From assembly GCA_005223375.1 (NCBI GenBank), contig RXOD01004789.1:1-18268 (forward strand): a stretch of 18,268 nt of DNA. Reading direction: 5' to 3'. The position numbers and the translations under genes are program-made. Shown here in pieces: positions 9,001 through 15,074 of the stretch (its first letter is position 1; each line of letters opens with the position of its first letter). The DNA comes from Amoebophrya sp. AT5.2 (Eukaryota; Sar; Dinophyceae; Syndiniales; Amoebophryaceae). The notes under the pieces are model-generated. The model saw only the letters and a list, made by a program, of their open reading frames with translations, ran no database searches and was not told the DNA's origin.

Positions 9001-11498
9001 TCGTACACGTTGCTCCAAGTAGGCGGACCACAATGACGATTTTCATTTTGCCCGAAGATCGTCACGGCTCTAGCAATGCCGACATTCGGCGAGGGAGTCG
9101 ATGCGGTGTGAAGTGCAGGGGGCTGCGCATGTCGCTCGGAGCCCGCGCACGTCCTGCTGACGATCTTCTTCCTGAGGGTGCAACTTCGTCCAGCCCCGGC
9201 GTCCAGCCCCGAGCGGTAGTTGTTCCTCCTGTTGCTGCCTCGGGTGCACCTCGGCAGAACGGTTTTCTCACTCCACCAACACAAGCGTGTCGCAGTGTTG
9301 AGGTGCCGCCGGTCCCGCACAAACGTAGTGAGACCCGAGCGCTTTGCGCTCGGTAACCCAGTCCCCATCCTGCATGTGAACACGAGGGGCAACGGGGCAC
9401 ATGCTGCGGAGTTGGAGATGATCGCGACCGAAACGGAAGCGACCCGCTCACCCTGGAAACCTCGAAGCCACCAACACACGACTTGCCTCTCTGCCTCAAA
9501 GCCTAGGGTCGGCGGACTGATACTCTCGCAGTTGCTCTGCAGCCTCTGCCCCCTGGAGGATATGCCTTCGAGATGAATACAGTTACCTTTCATCGCTCCG
9601 CGTCCGCGATGACGGGGCACCACCTTGATGTGGAATACGCCTCCCAATTTTTCCGGCACGAAGACAAGTTCACTACTCTGGCAAGTGGTGTCGCGCTCTC
9701 CGTGACACGACCGGTCCTCCGTCGGTTTGCTGTCGCGGCAAGGCTCTGCGAAGAGCACTATCGCGCTTGGAACGAACTTCCGTCTGCACAGCCCCTCCGC
9801 CTGTTCATGTTCCACCTCAACAACTTCGTTGTAGCGGTAGCGGCGTTCCTCTTGCTTGTCGGAAGACGAAGTGCTGAGAGCCGTGCTGTACTCCGCTCGC
9901 GCTCTCCTCTTCTCCTCGTGGTGGCGCTCGGCGACGGCGAAGTAGTGTGCGACCTTTTGTTGTTGGTTCTGCAGTTCGAGTTCGTGGTACGGGCTGGCCG
10001 CGATGACCACGGTCGCTTGCGCGCCCCCCAGTTCATCTGTGGGGCAAGAAGGTCCTGTGTCTGGGATGGAGATCTGCGTGGTTTCGGAGCGGCTGCGCAG
10101 ATCGAGGGTCCGAGATCGAGTGCTGGCGAGGAATAGTGGTTGCGGCGCCGGCGACTTGCGGTGCCTAGATGAAATCCCGGGCTGATCCTGCTTTCGATGG
10201 TCCCCGTGTAGTGCTGGCCGGAGACTAGGACTACGACGAGGACGACGAGGGACTGTCTGTCGTGCAATTGCAGTTTCAGCGCCTTCGTGAAGTCGGCGAG
10301 GAGCAGTCATCTCGACCTCGAGAAAATGAAAAGCAGATGGACGATGAGGCGATGAAAACGTTTTCGCGCCGCGGCTCAAAGATTGTTGCGAGCAGATGGT
10401 CTGGCCCAGTCGTCCGCAATGGTCCGTCACGATGTTGCACGACGACGGCAGGCGGCACCTCTGTCCCAGTGTAGCGGTCGGCGCAACGGGACCGGGAGGC
10501 TTGACGCGAAGAAGGTGTAGTCGGAAGTGCACGCCCCCCTCCAGGCGCGACTGCAACTGCGTCCACCCTACATCGTGCGCGGGCTCGGTCTGGACTTCTA
10601 GGGGCCGTGGTGGTTCCCCCAGATCCAGTTCCATCGCAGGCGCAGACCCCAGCTTCATCACGTGTTGTCCAGCTCTCGACGGAGGTGCGTCGCGGCGAGT
10701 GACTCCGAGTTGGGGGATCGTTTCTGGTCCTTCGAAGATGGAGTCCCGACTTGCGCATGAAGGTAGAAACGTCCGCGACCTTGCTCGCCCCAAAGTAGAG
10801 ATCTGTTTCGCGTGGGGCACGTCGGCCGGCGAATGGTCCTCGTGCAGCACGGCAACAGTACTAGCCCCGCCGAAAGTCTCCGGAGCAACCAGATCGATTT
10901 CGTTCTCGGCGATGGCGATCTTCACATGTCTACAGTAGCAGGAGCTGTCCACAGTCTCAATCTTAAGCGCCGAGTCAAACTGGTCAGACGAGTCGACCGC
11001 ACTTACTCTCCCGTCGTTCCTAAATGCCGCATCGCTACACCGATCGGGGAGCAGCGAAAGAGAGACTTTCCTAGCGGAAACCGCGTCGCCCGCGTAGGTG
11101 TTCATACCGTCGCCACCGTTCCACCAGGTGGGCGTTCTGCTGCGGCTGTAGGAGTAGAACACGCCAGCCGTAGTGTAGGTAAAATTCCCGCTGGTATCAT
11201 CGTGAAAGAGAGCGGGGGCGCCTTGAGTGGCGAAGCCGCGGTGGGCCAGGCCGTCTCCTGCTGGAAAGCTGCCAGCGCAGATATCGGCGTCGGTACACAG
11301 CGGTGCGCCAATACTTCCTTCTGCTGCTTCGGCGTCGTGCGGTGAAGGCGAACCAGTGCGGTCTCCCGTTCGTTCGATGGATCGACTATGCGACCCGGTG
11401 TAGCTACCGTAGGTTTCGGCCGCGAGAAGTAGGCGAACAAATAAGGACGTTAATATCATGGCGTGGACGGCGCCGACGCCCATCTTGGGCAAGCCCAT
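1..11498 (-). CDS. Giant secreted or surface protein of unknown function, single uninterrupted exon, C-terminus beyond left edge
   Basis: Reading the minus strand from ATG at 11498, the frame has no stop for at least 3832 codons. The preceding in-frame stop is TGA at 11538-11540. ATG at 11483 (Met6, AAG before it) is an equally good start. Residues 1-27 look like a signal peptide, so the product probably enters the secretory pathway (inference). In order: a mixed-composition N-terminal region with an NFT glycosylation sequon near residue 105; a charged, Glu/Arg/Gln-rich helix at about 505-570; Arg/Ser/Pro-rich regions with a CSWC motif near 1066; a globular-looking core at about 1413-2310, rich in Tyr, Phe, Trp and hydrophobic periodicity; then a repeat-rich C-terminal third with a hydrophobic segment near 2915-2935 (VADMLLLWIF). 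I recognise no family. So long an open frame in GC-rich DNA cannot be chance, but introns that keep frame, or local frame errors, are not excluded. Confidence 0.8.
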   Translation of the reverse strand, partial: MGLPKMGVGAVHAMILTSLFVRLLLAAETYGSYTGSHSRSIERTGDRTGSPSPHDAEAAEGSIGAPLCTDADICAGSFPAGDGLAHRGFATQGAPALFHDDTSGNFTYTTAGVFYSYSRSRTPTWWNGGDGMNTYAGDAVSARKVSLSLLPDRCSDAAFRNDGRVSAVDSSDQFDSALKIETVDSSCYCRHVKIAIAENEIDLVAPETFGGASTVAVLHEDHSPADVPHAKQISTLGRARSRTFLPSCASRDSIFEGPETIPQLGVTRRDAPPSRAGQHVMKLGSAPAMELDLGEPPRPLEVQTEPAHDVGWTQLQSRLEGGVHFRLHLLRVKPPGPVAPTATLGQRCRLPSSCNIVTDHCGRLGQTICSQQSLSRGAKTFSSPHRPSAFHFLEVEMTAPRRLHEGAETAIARQTVPRRPRRSPSLRPALHGDHRKQDQPGISSRHRKSPAPQPLFLASTRSRTLDLRSRSETTQISIPDTGPSCPTDELGGAQATVVIAASPYHELELQNQQQKVAHYFAVAERHHEEKRRARAEYSTALSTSSSDKQEERRYRYNEVVEVEHEQAEGLCRRKFVPSAIVLFAEPCRDSKPTEDRSCHGERDTTCQSSELVFVPEKLGGVFHIKVVPRHRGRGAMKGNCIHLEGISSRGQRLQSNCESISPPTLGFEAERQVVCWWLRGFQGERVASVSVAIISNSAACAPLPLVFTCRMGTGLPSAKRSGLTTFVRDRRHLNTATRLCWWSEKTVLPRCTRGSNRRNNYRSGLDAGAGRSCTLRKKIVSRTCAGSERHAQPPALHTASTPSPNVGIARAVTIFGQNENRHCGPPTWSNVYDSHSGSDRSNYVRGALEACCSKLLCRHSPTTQRRSPHVLVDEAAATRAGDGYAPAVASASLTEERGERVLRCSSSASPSSAKAATGIRSRALSLRICVLPRDLMREDNTSGGAGETFFVYGFCDHDPRRETDERTTLITRIAERSPGPNVLRLLPADFCGTISGIKAHYGAASEVMRGTARRSRCRGGDSPTLAFDSKCGPPIPAPESGFANKPARAVPGLAPRLDDGTNCGMIICSWCLETHSTDEFRQEEKETSTLTAFVGRLKPNRHPSRHLSATVNLPCQRELFHLALTRICWACGGRASTPRHQRQRRTLLAEQCSRICRRRTAANALEEGSLFARGDGRGPDGSLQIGFAGLRPDWIRDHTARKALRYQMESLTSRRNNSFARDQGVRALRFLSVQHAVATSQVVLLGSARPFVRGSAPQLFRALAVDERRLTTANFAQTNGTTSSPAASSLRSSRRKRSRRRPMAVLAAATASAPASEEHGLRSDHETGSGATCSNSGTVTGRNNLQDPSTISPSFEPPGAERIQMRARRGPLFRADDGFRARDSATGDATPPRKAILFIRRRCRRESGDGPSLARAEFQYPFAFVFVPRAGPQAHEVVESAGLRLQLLRTCGPSKPSWTTGTTRVALLLAETEPGKALPSRSYVPHDRFLNTNPLAQGYTFVLAEPSFPPEDTASTATRRFTTDGEYAPHPKRLHKKTMAVYYAEKVCHCLTPRLADSVILIVTSRKLTLRASIRVLLKYYENTNFCSAAEFLVALEAWKAGRGEPTSTTSPRAAKSPCRNYRKNKLVSFIQQSLPAECQYFRPTHASIFESHPASAPLDEPKQRLHVRAATPIVELLWYAPYTCNFEEKKHGYSTRRVVTDPETGAQTQEKKIYRSVVSVSVAVDGQSFFCLRPLVSGAQTVFVRIMSLLGVHSVDDFIYYEPLLAGQFELNAREFAINDPSAAEKEDEAKTSNLSPKPFKSATFIGFRTEMPAVAHRFPSMHCMFVDFRNAIWPARLASDSIVCDWDRCGIFVLAARFMYLDKFGRLPPLPYITTPNFLVNKMRLFPRRLRLLYHRALYESEQLVDTPGVDDPEKERAKLFGPELEKVGRSVVARRQTAAGGVQASPANVRETEVTVVYLDNTSPTPRSADPHSYCASELLLITSGPNKRKMMSRLQQVTLLFESVPVAEWRLDRKSDCLSRDGFRRRKVAGCFFDDYFAPAAEYTRDYVLSCVAPTVLTAHQPNAFVAYGYEYLRTVDRDNYIKVVSYLRGERALQIAGKDSGVFTRKKFIRKSQLPRRSAIVAGVYGLAFQFYEPETVRRVYLSFSTSNKIGIVMKPSPFLQSGDVAAHLGDWVGGVVCYTDSATFVPGVLSEGLYPNMLDGSTVSRSAFHASRAAAFHGNTEAERDFAGAQSGINSTIFGNLLDFDLMASFTFDSRFTKLDELELDDVSAEELRAALQEAEQGAATDPLYSPTTSTSVTTTLQLLPELSLAPARRFRFRGNLWRGRLSKDRALNERKQSATSYVPTARSCCISPTAASLRVRSLCVRLSGVVAPRTAACGKQASRGVSLMGGAQIVCRVVLVVRGEQGLESSATLIRSSANDVACSGRAGGAALIILILRGAPLPAYASRSTRIQRPEKADLMFIDVLVDGDRSRGDCCSAAFVDSANATASSGRPCCTSTTTTASFASRTAYARSNISADASSWPCNKPICRRATGSAGFGDAVSGDVFCRAADSPPTVVDSFDDAPENRRRSRGRGNHCAPVSSAPLERQALTYSAPPLLEFNASVLSSESELQSDHHETETRRRSKTAKSSNLTGFQPQPGARHTRARARWGPPLLVSVVDEAGDSPLSRDFVGSPTAGLRGRRSSGSASPLERAGLVETRERRLRELLRMRGQNISTRTFVLQFQLQTFAGLWFEESRDVLPPADSARAHLQTWKCGGGRRGRARASTFQAPPDFEVERRCFTSSGSRCFDFGLWPPITTPVITTSRLFTSASDYYDAACAHPYVLLDGPENFDSTPTSDDLRLRSPVFKQERHSFIRRLSSMADTEVRNERSDVWSSARSSPWSCSRTCGQLGRPAMKTHFDATSWVADMLLLWIFTVDGACILWTQIQCGINHLWRWQIHARTVSASRDKDKAPHSKDRQRAAMTHLLCSGLGIVAEGRSFGGRVQQEKLFKDRAVDERNLPGGATNCAPTIRDSTSPTTASFRSLCSRGSRRGVLLWVSLLVAAPGFSACATLIASAEPSTRGKQRSIAVVLLSPARVAGLREHHRGTSSTSEDRHQEGLPRGAVTLHPTKPPPTTTRLTTVARRRIFFEPSGRDYPTDAVTWMRPNDYGKPIPDFEVERRSLMDCLLHFQAGARCTGDRCSDVKSPPAGSSFPSSRARTQLGRLDTWVRQSLCDVLAVLRGRRQDIAYNIDQRQSRRTLSLEVPSAVALIAVLADLAPRRAHAENRSLSFKHVAADVATYWRREQQAAPSIVLSEGRAAPRFAKPSSTFGSKPCPRPRPDILAREFFRSLSQAQRAYGISSLQTPGSEAERQRLLRHFLAGTCRGHESRATVRHSRPQSPATRRNSAEHRATRPLMDAKLVAPRIKVSATPRGARTATPVPDQKTQAKLRTTVVDVFFGYLARCRSVLRTTDTASKKTSGGLLRATDLDLRGHRRLLRLLFTQARTNVRSCGRQRADTSRTVAKSPCATSIVHGRMSDLRRDAWTSRSTTARKPRRRDHGGGHLRRDLVLLRKPLAKGIDMLVASCGLLREDKVEPPLASSVARTALTNTRPQICACATDGCVLGVELYQKKSCARGDFYTTGDKPRTLNGGTAAATGYLARKGPRTRGTRGKVVETALGQWTRQNSILALALDSDMDSMNFDEFAEKTETHGKSLGQQQICIAKTKFQMGCAPPVLRSMHGFQRRSKSMNILDTNSGANLSRCGRQNFYVDSGGIDARSGPVHFRHGFRKQNRKRPQPCEKSRQANGDERNQGKRRGWASSMAFSPTRFYPERRWGSQ
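1406..1431 (-). repeat. Short repeat R2, copy 1 (SEAERQ)
   Basis: One of five copies of a motif of about 27 bp, plus-strand form GCCTCTCTNCNTCNNAGNCC. It encodes PGSEAERQ near residue 3356. All five copies fall in the same codon phase of the giant gene. Confidence 0.5.
1851..2130 (-). repeat. Large duplicated unit, copy 1 (contains R2 copy 2)
   Basis: Begins on the plus strand with GCGCCCCAGCTG, has the R2 motif about 130 bp later, and ends with a GTAGTAGTTGG block. The same order and spacing occur in 2787-3042. Nucleotide similarity is partial, so this is an old duplication. In this copy the tyrosine-pair block is better preserved in another frame than the giant coding frame. Confidence 0.5.
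1982..2009 (-). repeat. Short repeat R2, copy 2 (DFEVERR)
   Basis: Second copy of the R2 motif, encoding PIPDFEVERRS near residue 3163. The DFEVERR peptide is identical to copy 4. Confidence 0.55.
2349..2499 (-). repeat. Internal repeat R1, copy b (KDRAVDER motif)
   Basis: Clear nucleotide match to copy a: for example the plus-strand blocks CCGCTCGT-CCACAGCTCGATC and AATGAAGCAG-TTGTGGGTGAA are near-identical in the two. It is in frame with the giant coding sequence and encodes LFKDRAVDERN near residue 3000. Confidence 0.6.
2787..3042 (-). repeat. Large duplicated unit, copy 2 (contains R2 copy 3)
   Basis: Same layout as 1851-2130: GCGCCCCAGCTG, then ACGTCGCTGC, then R2, then GTCGTAGTAATCACTGG. 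Here the giant frame reads SASDYYDAACAHPYVLL, an ordinary-looking peptide, followed by R2 as SPVFKQERHS. Confidence 0.5.
2912..2940 (-). repeat. Short repeat R2, copy 3 (FKQERH)
   Basis: Third copy of R2, encoding SPVFKQERHS near residue 2853. It lies at the same spot relative to the upstream CAGCTGGGGCGC block as copy 2, so the two belong to a larger duplicated unit. Confidence 0.5.
3134..3160 (-). repeat. Short repeat R2, copy 4 (DFEVERR)
   Basis: Fourth copy, encoding PPDFEVERRCF near residue 2780; nucleotide match to copy 2 is nearly complete over GCCTCTCTACCTC and the following AAGTCCGG. Confidence 0.55.
4343..4506 (-). repeat. Internal repeat R1, copy a (KDRALNER motif)
   Basis: About 160 bp that aligns along its length with 2349-2499 and more weakly with 7585-7726, with scattered substitutions and small indels. 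All three are read in the same codon phase and give LSKDRALNERK here, LFKDRAVDERN and LFRALAVDERR in the others. A shared downstream motif (SATLIRSSA here, CATLIASAE in copy b) extends the similarity. This is duplication inside one gene. Confidence 0.6.
4571..7260 (-). other. Folded-looking core region of the giant protein
   Basis: About 895 codons (residues 1413-2310) whose translation resembles an ordinary globular protein: regular hydrophobic and aromatic residues, few low-complexity runs, and short motifs such as IRVLLKYYENTNF, DDFIYYEPLL, CDWDRCGIFV, FFDDYFAPAAEYTRDYVL and GLAFQFYEPE. It ends with an acidic helix (LDELELDDVSAEELRAAL). An internal ATG at 6884 sits in good context (ACC before, GCG after), so a shorter product starting there is conceivable, though the frame stays open upstream. 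I cannot assign a domain; distant relatives would need profile searches. Confidence 0.55.
7585..7726 (-). repeat. Internal repeat R1, copy c (VDERR motif)
   Basis: The most diverged R1 copy, at the N-terminal side of the core. Matching blocks include plus-strand CTGCGCTCGTCCACGGCCAG and GATCGCAACGAAGAAGCGG. It encodes LFRALAVDERRL near residue 1258, same phase as copies a and b. So R1 copies flank the core on both sides. Confidence 0.5.
9485..9515 (-). repeat. Short repeat R2, copy 5 (GFEAERQ), remote from the others
   Basis: Plus-strand GCCTCTCTGCCTCAAAGCC encodes LGFEAERQV near residue 662, about 2100 residues before the next copy. It suggests the repeat unit once ran through much of the protein, or was copied across it. 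Confidence 0.45.
11418..11498 (-). other. Predicted N-terminal signal peptide of the giant protein
   Basis: The first 27 residues have a short basic start (MGLPK), a hydrophobic core (MILTSLFVRLLLAA) and small residues Ala-Ala before a polar Glu-Thr-Tyr. This is the usual layout of a cleavable signal peptide. One Arg inside the core is slightly atypical. If the start is Met6 or Met14 the signal remains intact. Cleavage after Ala27 is my estimate. Confidence 0.6.
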
Positions 11499-13595
11499 GA
11501 CTGATGTCTGTCGAGTCGAAGTCGGTGGGTCGCCTTGTCAACGCAGAAACTTGTCTTCGGTCACAATTCAATGCGCGGCCCCAGGGGGGCCGCAGCGCGG
11601 CTCTGCGCGGTCGCCCTCTCTGCGGCTACTGGGGTCTCGTCGGGCAGCGGAACAAGGAAAGGAGGATGGAGGACGTCGCGGCCGTGGCCGCCCTGCAGCA
11701 CGCGCTACGTGTACTCCTCCTGCCGGTGCGCAGCGGGCGCGAAACCAAAACGAAAAGTCACAGAGAGAGTTGCCCTTGCACCCTTTAAATTCTACTGCGC
11801 AGCTACATTCTGGTCATCGAAGTTGTTGCGCACGGCCTGCTACCGTGCTTCACCCGTTGTGCTGATCGGTGCGATTGATCCGGTCCCCTCCAATGACGCG
11901 GAGGCGCGGCACGAGGTAGAAGATCACGACGCAGGTGTCGCTGAGCAGCCGCAGTATTCAACGCCACGCCCTCTGCGGTGCGAAGGACAAAGGCTGCTGC
12001 TTTCTTATAGTATACAACTCCCGAAACTAGAGCTGGAGCTGTTCTGGTTCTCGGCGCTGAGGCCGCTGGCGCAGCGGCGCTGGTTTCTGAAGATAGAACT
12101 GCTGGCTGCGCAGACACCGCCGCCGAGGTTCATGCAAAACGAAGCCCAACAGTAAACCCAGCTCGCACTTGCACACAGCGTCCAAGCTTCACCAGATCCG
12201 AACTCAACACACACGACTCCGTCGATCTGCTCGTGTCCGTCGGAAGTAGGACCGCCGCGCGGAAAACTGGCACGGAAACGAGGCCGCACTCGACGAGATC
12301 GCAGGGGGATCGTACTCCGACTGCTGCTGTTCTCGACTGCGAGGCGGAAGCTGTTACGCCAACGCCGCCGTCGTTCCGGAGGATTTGCAGTCGAAAATGT
12401 CGGCCCGCCTGAGCCTTGCTTTAGAGCTTGCGCCGGGGCGAAAGAACCGGTACTGGAAGCTCAGTGAAGGAGAAAGCTGCGTCGTCCTCGTCAACGAACT
12501 AAAGCGCCGTGCCCGTCCGGACGGCGAAGAACTTCGCGCCGGATGTCAGCAGTAGTCGTCGTGAGCGTGATCGTGACGGTAGCGAAGAGCTCCACCAACG
12601 AGTGATGGCTCCCAGCAGCTGGCCCAGCGAGAGCCCGGATGTAGCTCCTATACGGAAATGAATCCTCTTTCGTAGGTACCTCCGCTCTGTTGGGTTGGCC
12701 TCAAGCAACTACTGATGTTGGTGCTGGGGTGTGCCTCTATCAGCCAGAACCACTGCAGCTGCTGACTTCTGCTCCCGTAATAACTTCTCCTGGCGGTGGC
12801 GGTTCCGGTTGTCAGTAGGTCGACTGAAGAACCAAGAACAGCGCGTGGTCCTGCTGCTGGACCTCCTCTGACTCCTCGAATTTCTGCCGCTGTCAGACGG
12901 AGGAGATTGCGCTGCTGTTCCTCTCGCGGGAGCAGCTGTGTTCACTGACGCGTAGACCCTTTATTTTGTTTTTTTTTCTGTGTTGGTGTTTTATTCTCAC
13001 CAATATTCTGGCCTCGGTGTTTGATTCTCACCGCGAAGAAATGGCCCTTGATGTGACACCGAGAACACGCTCCCCGGAAGTCGTGTCGGTGCGAAAATGA
13101 ACTACTGATCCTCGTCAGCCGAGACGGTGGCGGTGCGGCGGCTGGCTGCCGCTTGAGCACAGCTACACGCCGTGCCAAGGTCGGTCCGCTGTCTTGGCGG
13201 CCGTCTGCAGTAGCTCAGCTCCGTTTTCCACGTCGCGAAAGAGGACCCCAAAACTGGCGCAGCTGCGAGTAGCAATGCGCGCAATTGTCTGTGGTCGCGT
13301 CTTCAACGCTCTCGGTCTCGGACTCGGTGCCAAGAAGGTAGAAGCAGTAGCGAATCCGGGTTCCACTCTTGTCGCCCACTGCAGCCGGGACGCGTAGCTA
13401 GCGGTGGCTCTTGCTCTGGTTAGCTGCGGACGCGAAGGTCGCCGGGCTAGGAGTACCCGTACGCTACTGCGATCGCGCCGGGTGCGAGATTCGATTCCCA
13501 CACTTCAAAAATACTTGCAGAACACTTTAATTTAGGCGGAGAAAATAGACGAAAATGAAAAGCATAATTCCTGACAAAACACTTCAATTCTGACC
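11499..13595. other. Stretch with no confident gene; upstream flank of the giant gene
   Basis: About 2.1 kb, mostly GC-rich. The minus strand here has no open frame with protein-like content longer than about 150 codons. The plus strand has one 194-codon frame (11571-12155), which I do not trust. The promoter of the giant gene should lie at its left end, but I see no recognisable element. A T-run at 12967-12978 and a repeat pair at 12985-13032 are the only notable structures. Confidence 0.5.
12985..13032. repeat. Pair of 17-bp near-identical direct repeats with GGTG/CACC ends
   Basis: GGTGTTTTATTCTCACC at 12985-13001 and GGTGTTTGATTCTCACC at 13016-13032 differ at one base. Each begins with GGTG and ends with CACC, so each could form a 4-bp hairpin or bind a dimeric protein. 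They lie in a locally AT-richer patch next to a T-run. Function unknown. Confidence 0.6.
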
Positions 13596-13961
13596 ATGAG
13601 AGGTGCCCCAGTGTTAACGCTGAACCCCCACAATGATGATCCGCGCAACCGACATATTTTCACGAGCGGATCTTTCAATGGGACCAGTTTGCACCATAAG
13701 CATGCATCGACTCGAACAGCGCCTGTGACTATTTGCGAATGCGTTGTTTCGATTCCGTACACCGGAATCGCGAGGGATGCGCATCCCCCCGCGAGTATAC
13801 ACGGCTATAGTTTACGCGGTATCGCCAGTCAGGAGTGCACATCGTCCAACTGCATCGATGGAAGAAAGACTTGGTTGCCAGTCACCGGCGAAATGCGGAC
13901 GCTACCTATTCAGCAAACAAGTCGGCAAATTCGTCTGTGTTTGATGCGTATTGCTCTGTGA
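13596..13961 (+). CDS. Possible small ORF of 121 codons, unknown
   Basis: Starts with ATG in acceptable context (ACC before it) in a region less GC-rich than the giant gene. The translation has mixed composition and no motif, signal peptide or membrane segment I recognise. Its tail overlaps a minus-strand open segment at 13906-14010 that looks at least as protein-like. It could easily be chance. Confidence 0.15.
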   Translation: MRGAPVLTLNPHNDDPRNRHIFTSGSFNGTSLHHKHASTRTAPVTICECVVSIPYTGIARDAHPPASIHGYSLRGIASQECTSSNCIDGRKTWLPVTGEMRTLPIQQTSRQIRLCLMRIAL

Positions 13962-14306
13962 GTGGTGGTGGGAGTAGTTCGGTCTTGCTTTCTGATTTTC
14001 GTCTGGCTCTTCATCTTTTTTCTATCTCGTATCTTGCGGCTCGTCTCTGACAATTGCGGCACTCCGCTCTTGCATTCTACATCGGTTTCAAGGCCATGAA
14101 CACGATCGAAGGCGTCCCTCTGCACTCTTTTTCCTGGTATGGCTTTGCTCAGTGATTTCTATGTCATCTCGTGCGCGCTGAGGTTCTTCGTCCGCGGCTT
14201 CTTGCGCGAGCATGGTGAGGGAGTCGGAGAGCTTGACCACTTTTTCGTTGTGGCTGCGCCTGGTTGTGGTTCCATCATACGACGTTGCGCACGGGTCCGC
14301 TATGGG
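13906..14306 (-). CDS. Candidate additional 3' exons of the 14433-15005 gene, or a separate small spliced gene
   Basis: Two minus-strand open segments read like protein though neither is long. Segment 14088-14306 contains RRSHNEKVVKLSDSL and an acidic helix (LAQEAADEEPQRARDD). Segment 13906-14010 contains KSESKTELLPPPL and ends DEFADLFAE before TAG at 13906-13908. The first could be reached from the 190-codon gene by splicing from GTAGAC at 14444 to the AG at 14307, which keeps phase. A junction between the two segments is unclear; GTGCAG to GAAGAG is one option. The donors are weak, so this is only a suggestion. Confidence 0.22.
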
Positions 14307-14432
14307 CTACGGCCAGACGAGTGAGAGCTACAAGAAAAACTCAGCATGATGAGCGACCGCGTGGTGGACACCAATCAAAAAGCAATCCTGCCAATTCAAA
14401 AAGTCAACAACCAAGTCTGAATAATTAAAAAT

Positions 14433-15005
14433 CTAAAAGTCTACGCGGGCGCACCATTTTTTCAGCCCGTCCGCCGTCATCGCACTCATCTGGCGTTGGG
14501 CGATGAGTTGCGCAAAGCTGCCGACTACGTCACACATGGAGTTGATTCGCACACGGTCCGCCTCCGAAAACCAATCCTCGTCGGTCGCGCCACCGGTCTC
14601 GTCGTTCAGTCCCCGGCTCCATTTTTCCTTCATGATGGCCGCCATTTTTTTCTTCATGATGGCCGCCATTTTTTTCTCCTCCACTGCATCGATCAGCCCG
14701 GAGAGTCCGGAGAGGACCTCCTTCGACACTCCGGTCTTCGGCCGGACCACCATTCGGGTAAATACCTTCCTGCCCCGCTCCTGTGGAGGGCGGAGTGTTA
14801 GTGAACTATGGCGAAGCGCGACTTCTTGTAGAGGAGTAGGAGAGCGTATACATTTTTCATCAGTGCTAGGTAGTGCGTTGTATGTGAGTATAAGTGCCAT
14901 GACGTCCTCCAGAACAGACTCGTCCAGCTCGTGGCAGTTCTTCGCCACGTGGTCCAAGAACTGGGAAACATTAGGTCTAGAGTGGTACTGCTTGAGCGAA
15001 CTCAT
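14433..15005 (-). CDS. Hypothetical 190-residue charged helical protein
   Basis: Continuous frame from ATG at 15005 (AAAA before it) to TAG at 14433-14435. No known family. The N-terminal 45 residues (CHELDESVLEDVMALIL) and the C-terminal 50 (VGSFAQLIAQRQMSAM) look helical. The centre holds a Lys-rich tandem duplication, KKMAAIMK twice. Residues about 45-90 are less protein-like and contain an intron-like stretch: CTAAC as a branch point 20 nt before CCTCCACAG at about 14779. Removing a 123-nt GTCATG...CACAG segment would keep the frame. The true product may therefore be about 150 residues. No signal peptide or membrane segment is seen. Confidence 0.55.
   Translation of the reverse strand: MSSLKQYHSRPNVSQFLDHVAKNCHELDESVLEDVMALILTYNALPSTDEKCIRSPTPLQEVALRHSSLTLRPPQERGRKVFTRMVVRPKTGVSKEVLSGLSGLIDAVEEKKMAAIMKKKMAAIMKEKWSRGLNDETGGATDEDWFSEADRVRINSMCDVVGSFAQLIAQRQMSAMTADGLKKWCARVDF
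14628..14675 (-). repeat. Exact 24-bp tandem duplication inside the 190-codon gene
   Basis: Two perfect consecutive copies (14628-14651 and 14652-14675); on the coding strand each encodes KKMAAIMK. The length is a multiple of three, so the frame is kept. Identity at silent positions suggests a recent slippage duplication. Confidence 0.9.
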
Positions 15006-15068
15006 TTTTCTGCTCTAGTCGGTCCGTCTCCTCAATCTCAAACTGATGCTGTCGTGGTGTCGTCTGGC

Positions 15069-15074
15069 ACTTAC
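15069..15074 (-). other. Consensus 5' splice site, possible leader intron
   Basis: The minus strand reads CAT then GTAAGT at 15074-15069, the best donor match I noticed. It follows a short open segment starting at ATG 15183 (MIDRRRLRNYVP). No acceptor before the 15005 ATG joins the two in frame, so if used it probably lies in a 5' leader, or it is chance. Confidence 0.25.

Noticed and set aside
9573..10136. Plus-strand open frame of 187 codons
   Set aside because: Also in antisense phase to the giant frame and not protein-like beyond what that phase gives; no other support.
11571..12155. Plus-strand open frame of 194 codons with a hydrophobic start, divergent from the giant gene
   Set aside because: Begins only about 70 bp from the giant gene's ATG, has a patchwork composition and no motif; chance is likely in GC-rich DNA. 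Transcript data could revive it.
12005..12460. Minus-strand open frame of about 150 codons upstream of the giant gene
   Set aside because: No ATG in a useful place, Ser/Cys-rich without a motif, and no splice sites linking it convincingly to neighbours.
13400..13500. Possible tRNA (GATTCGATTCC resembles a B box)
   Set aside because: The flanking bases do not form a T stem and no D arm or acceptor stem can be drawn upstream.
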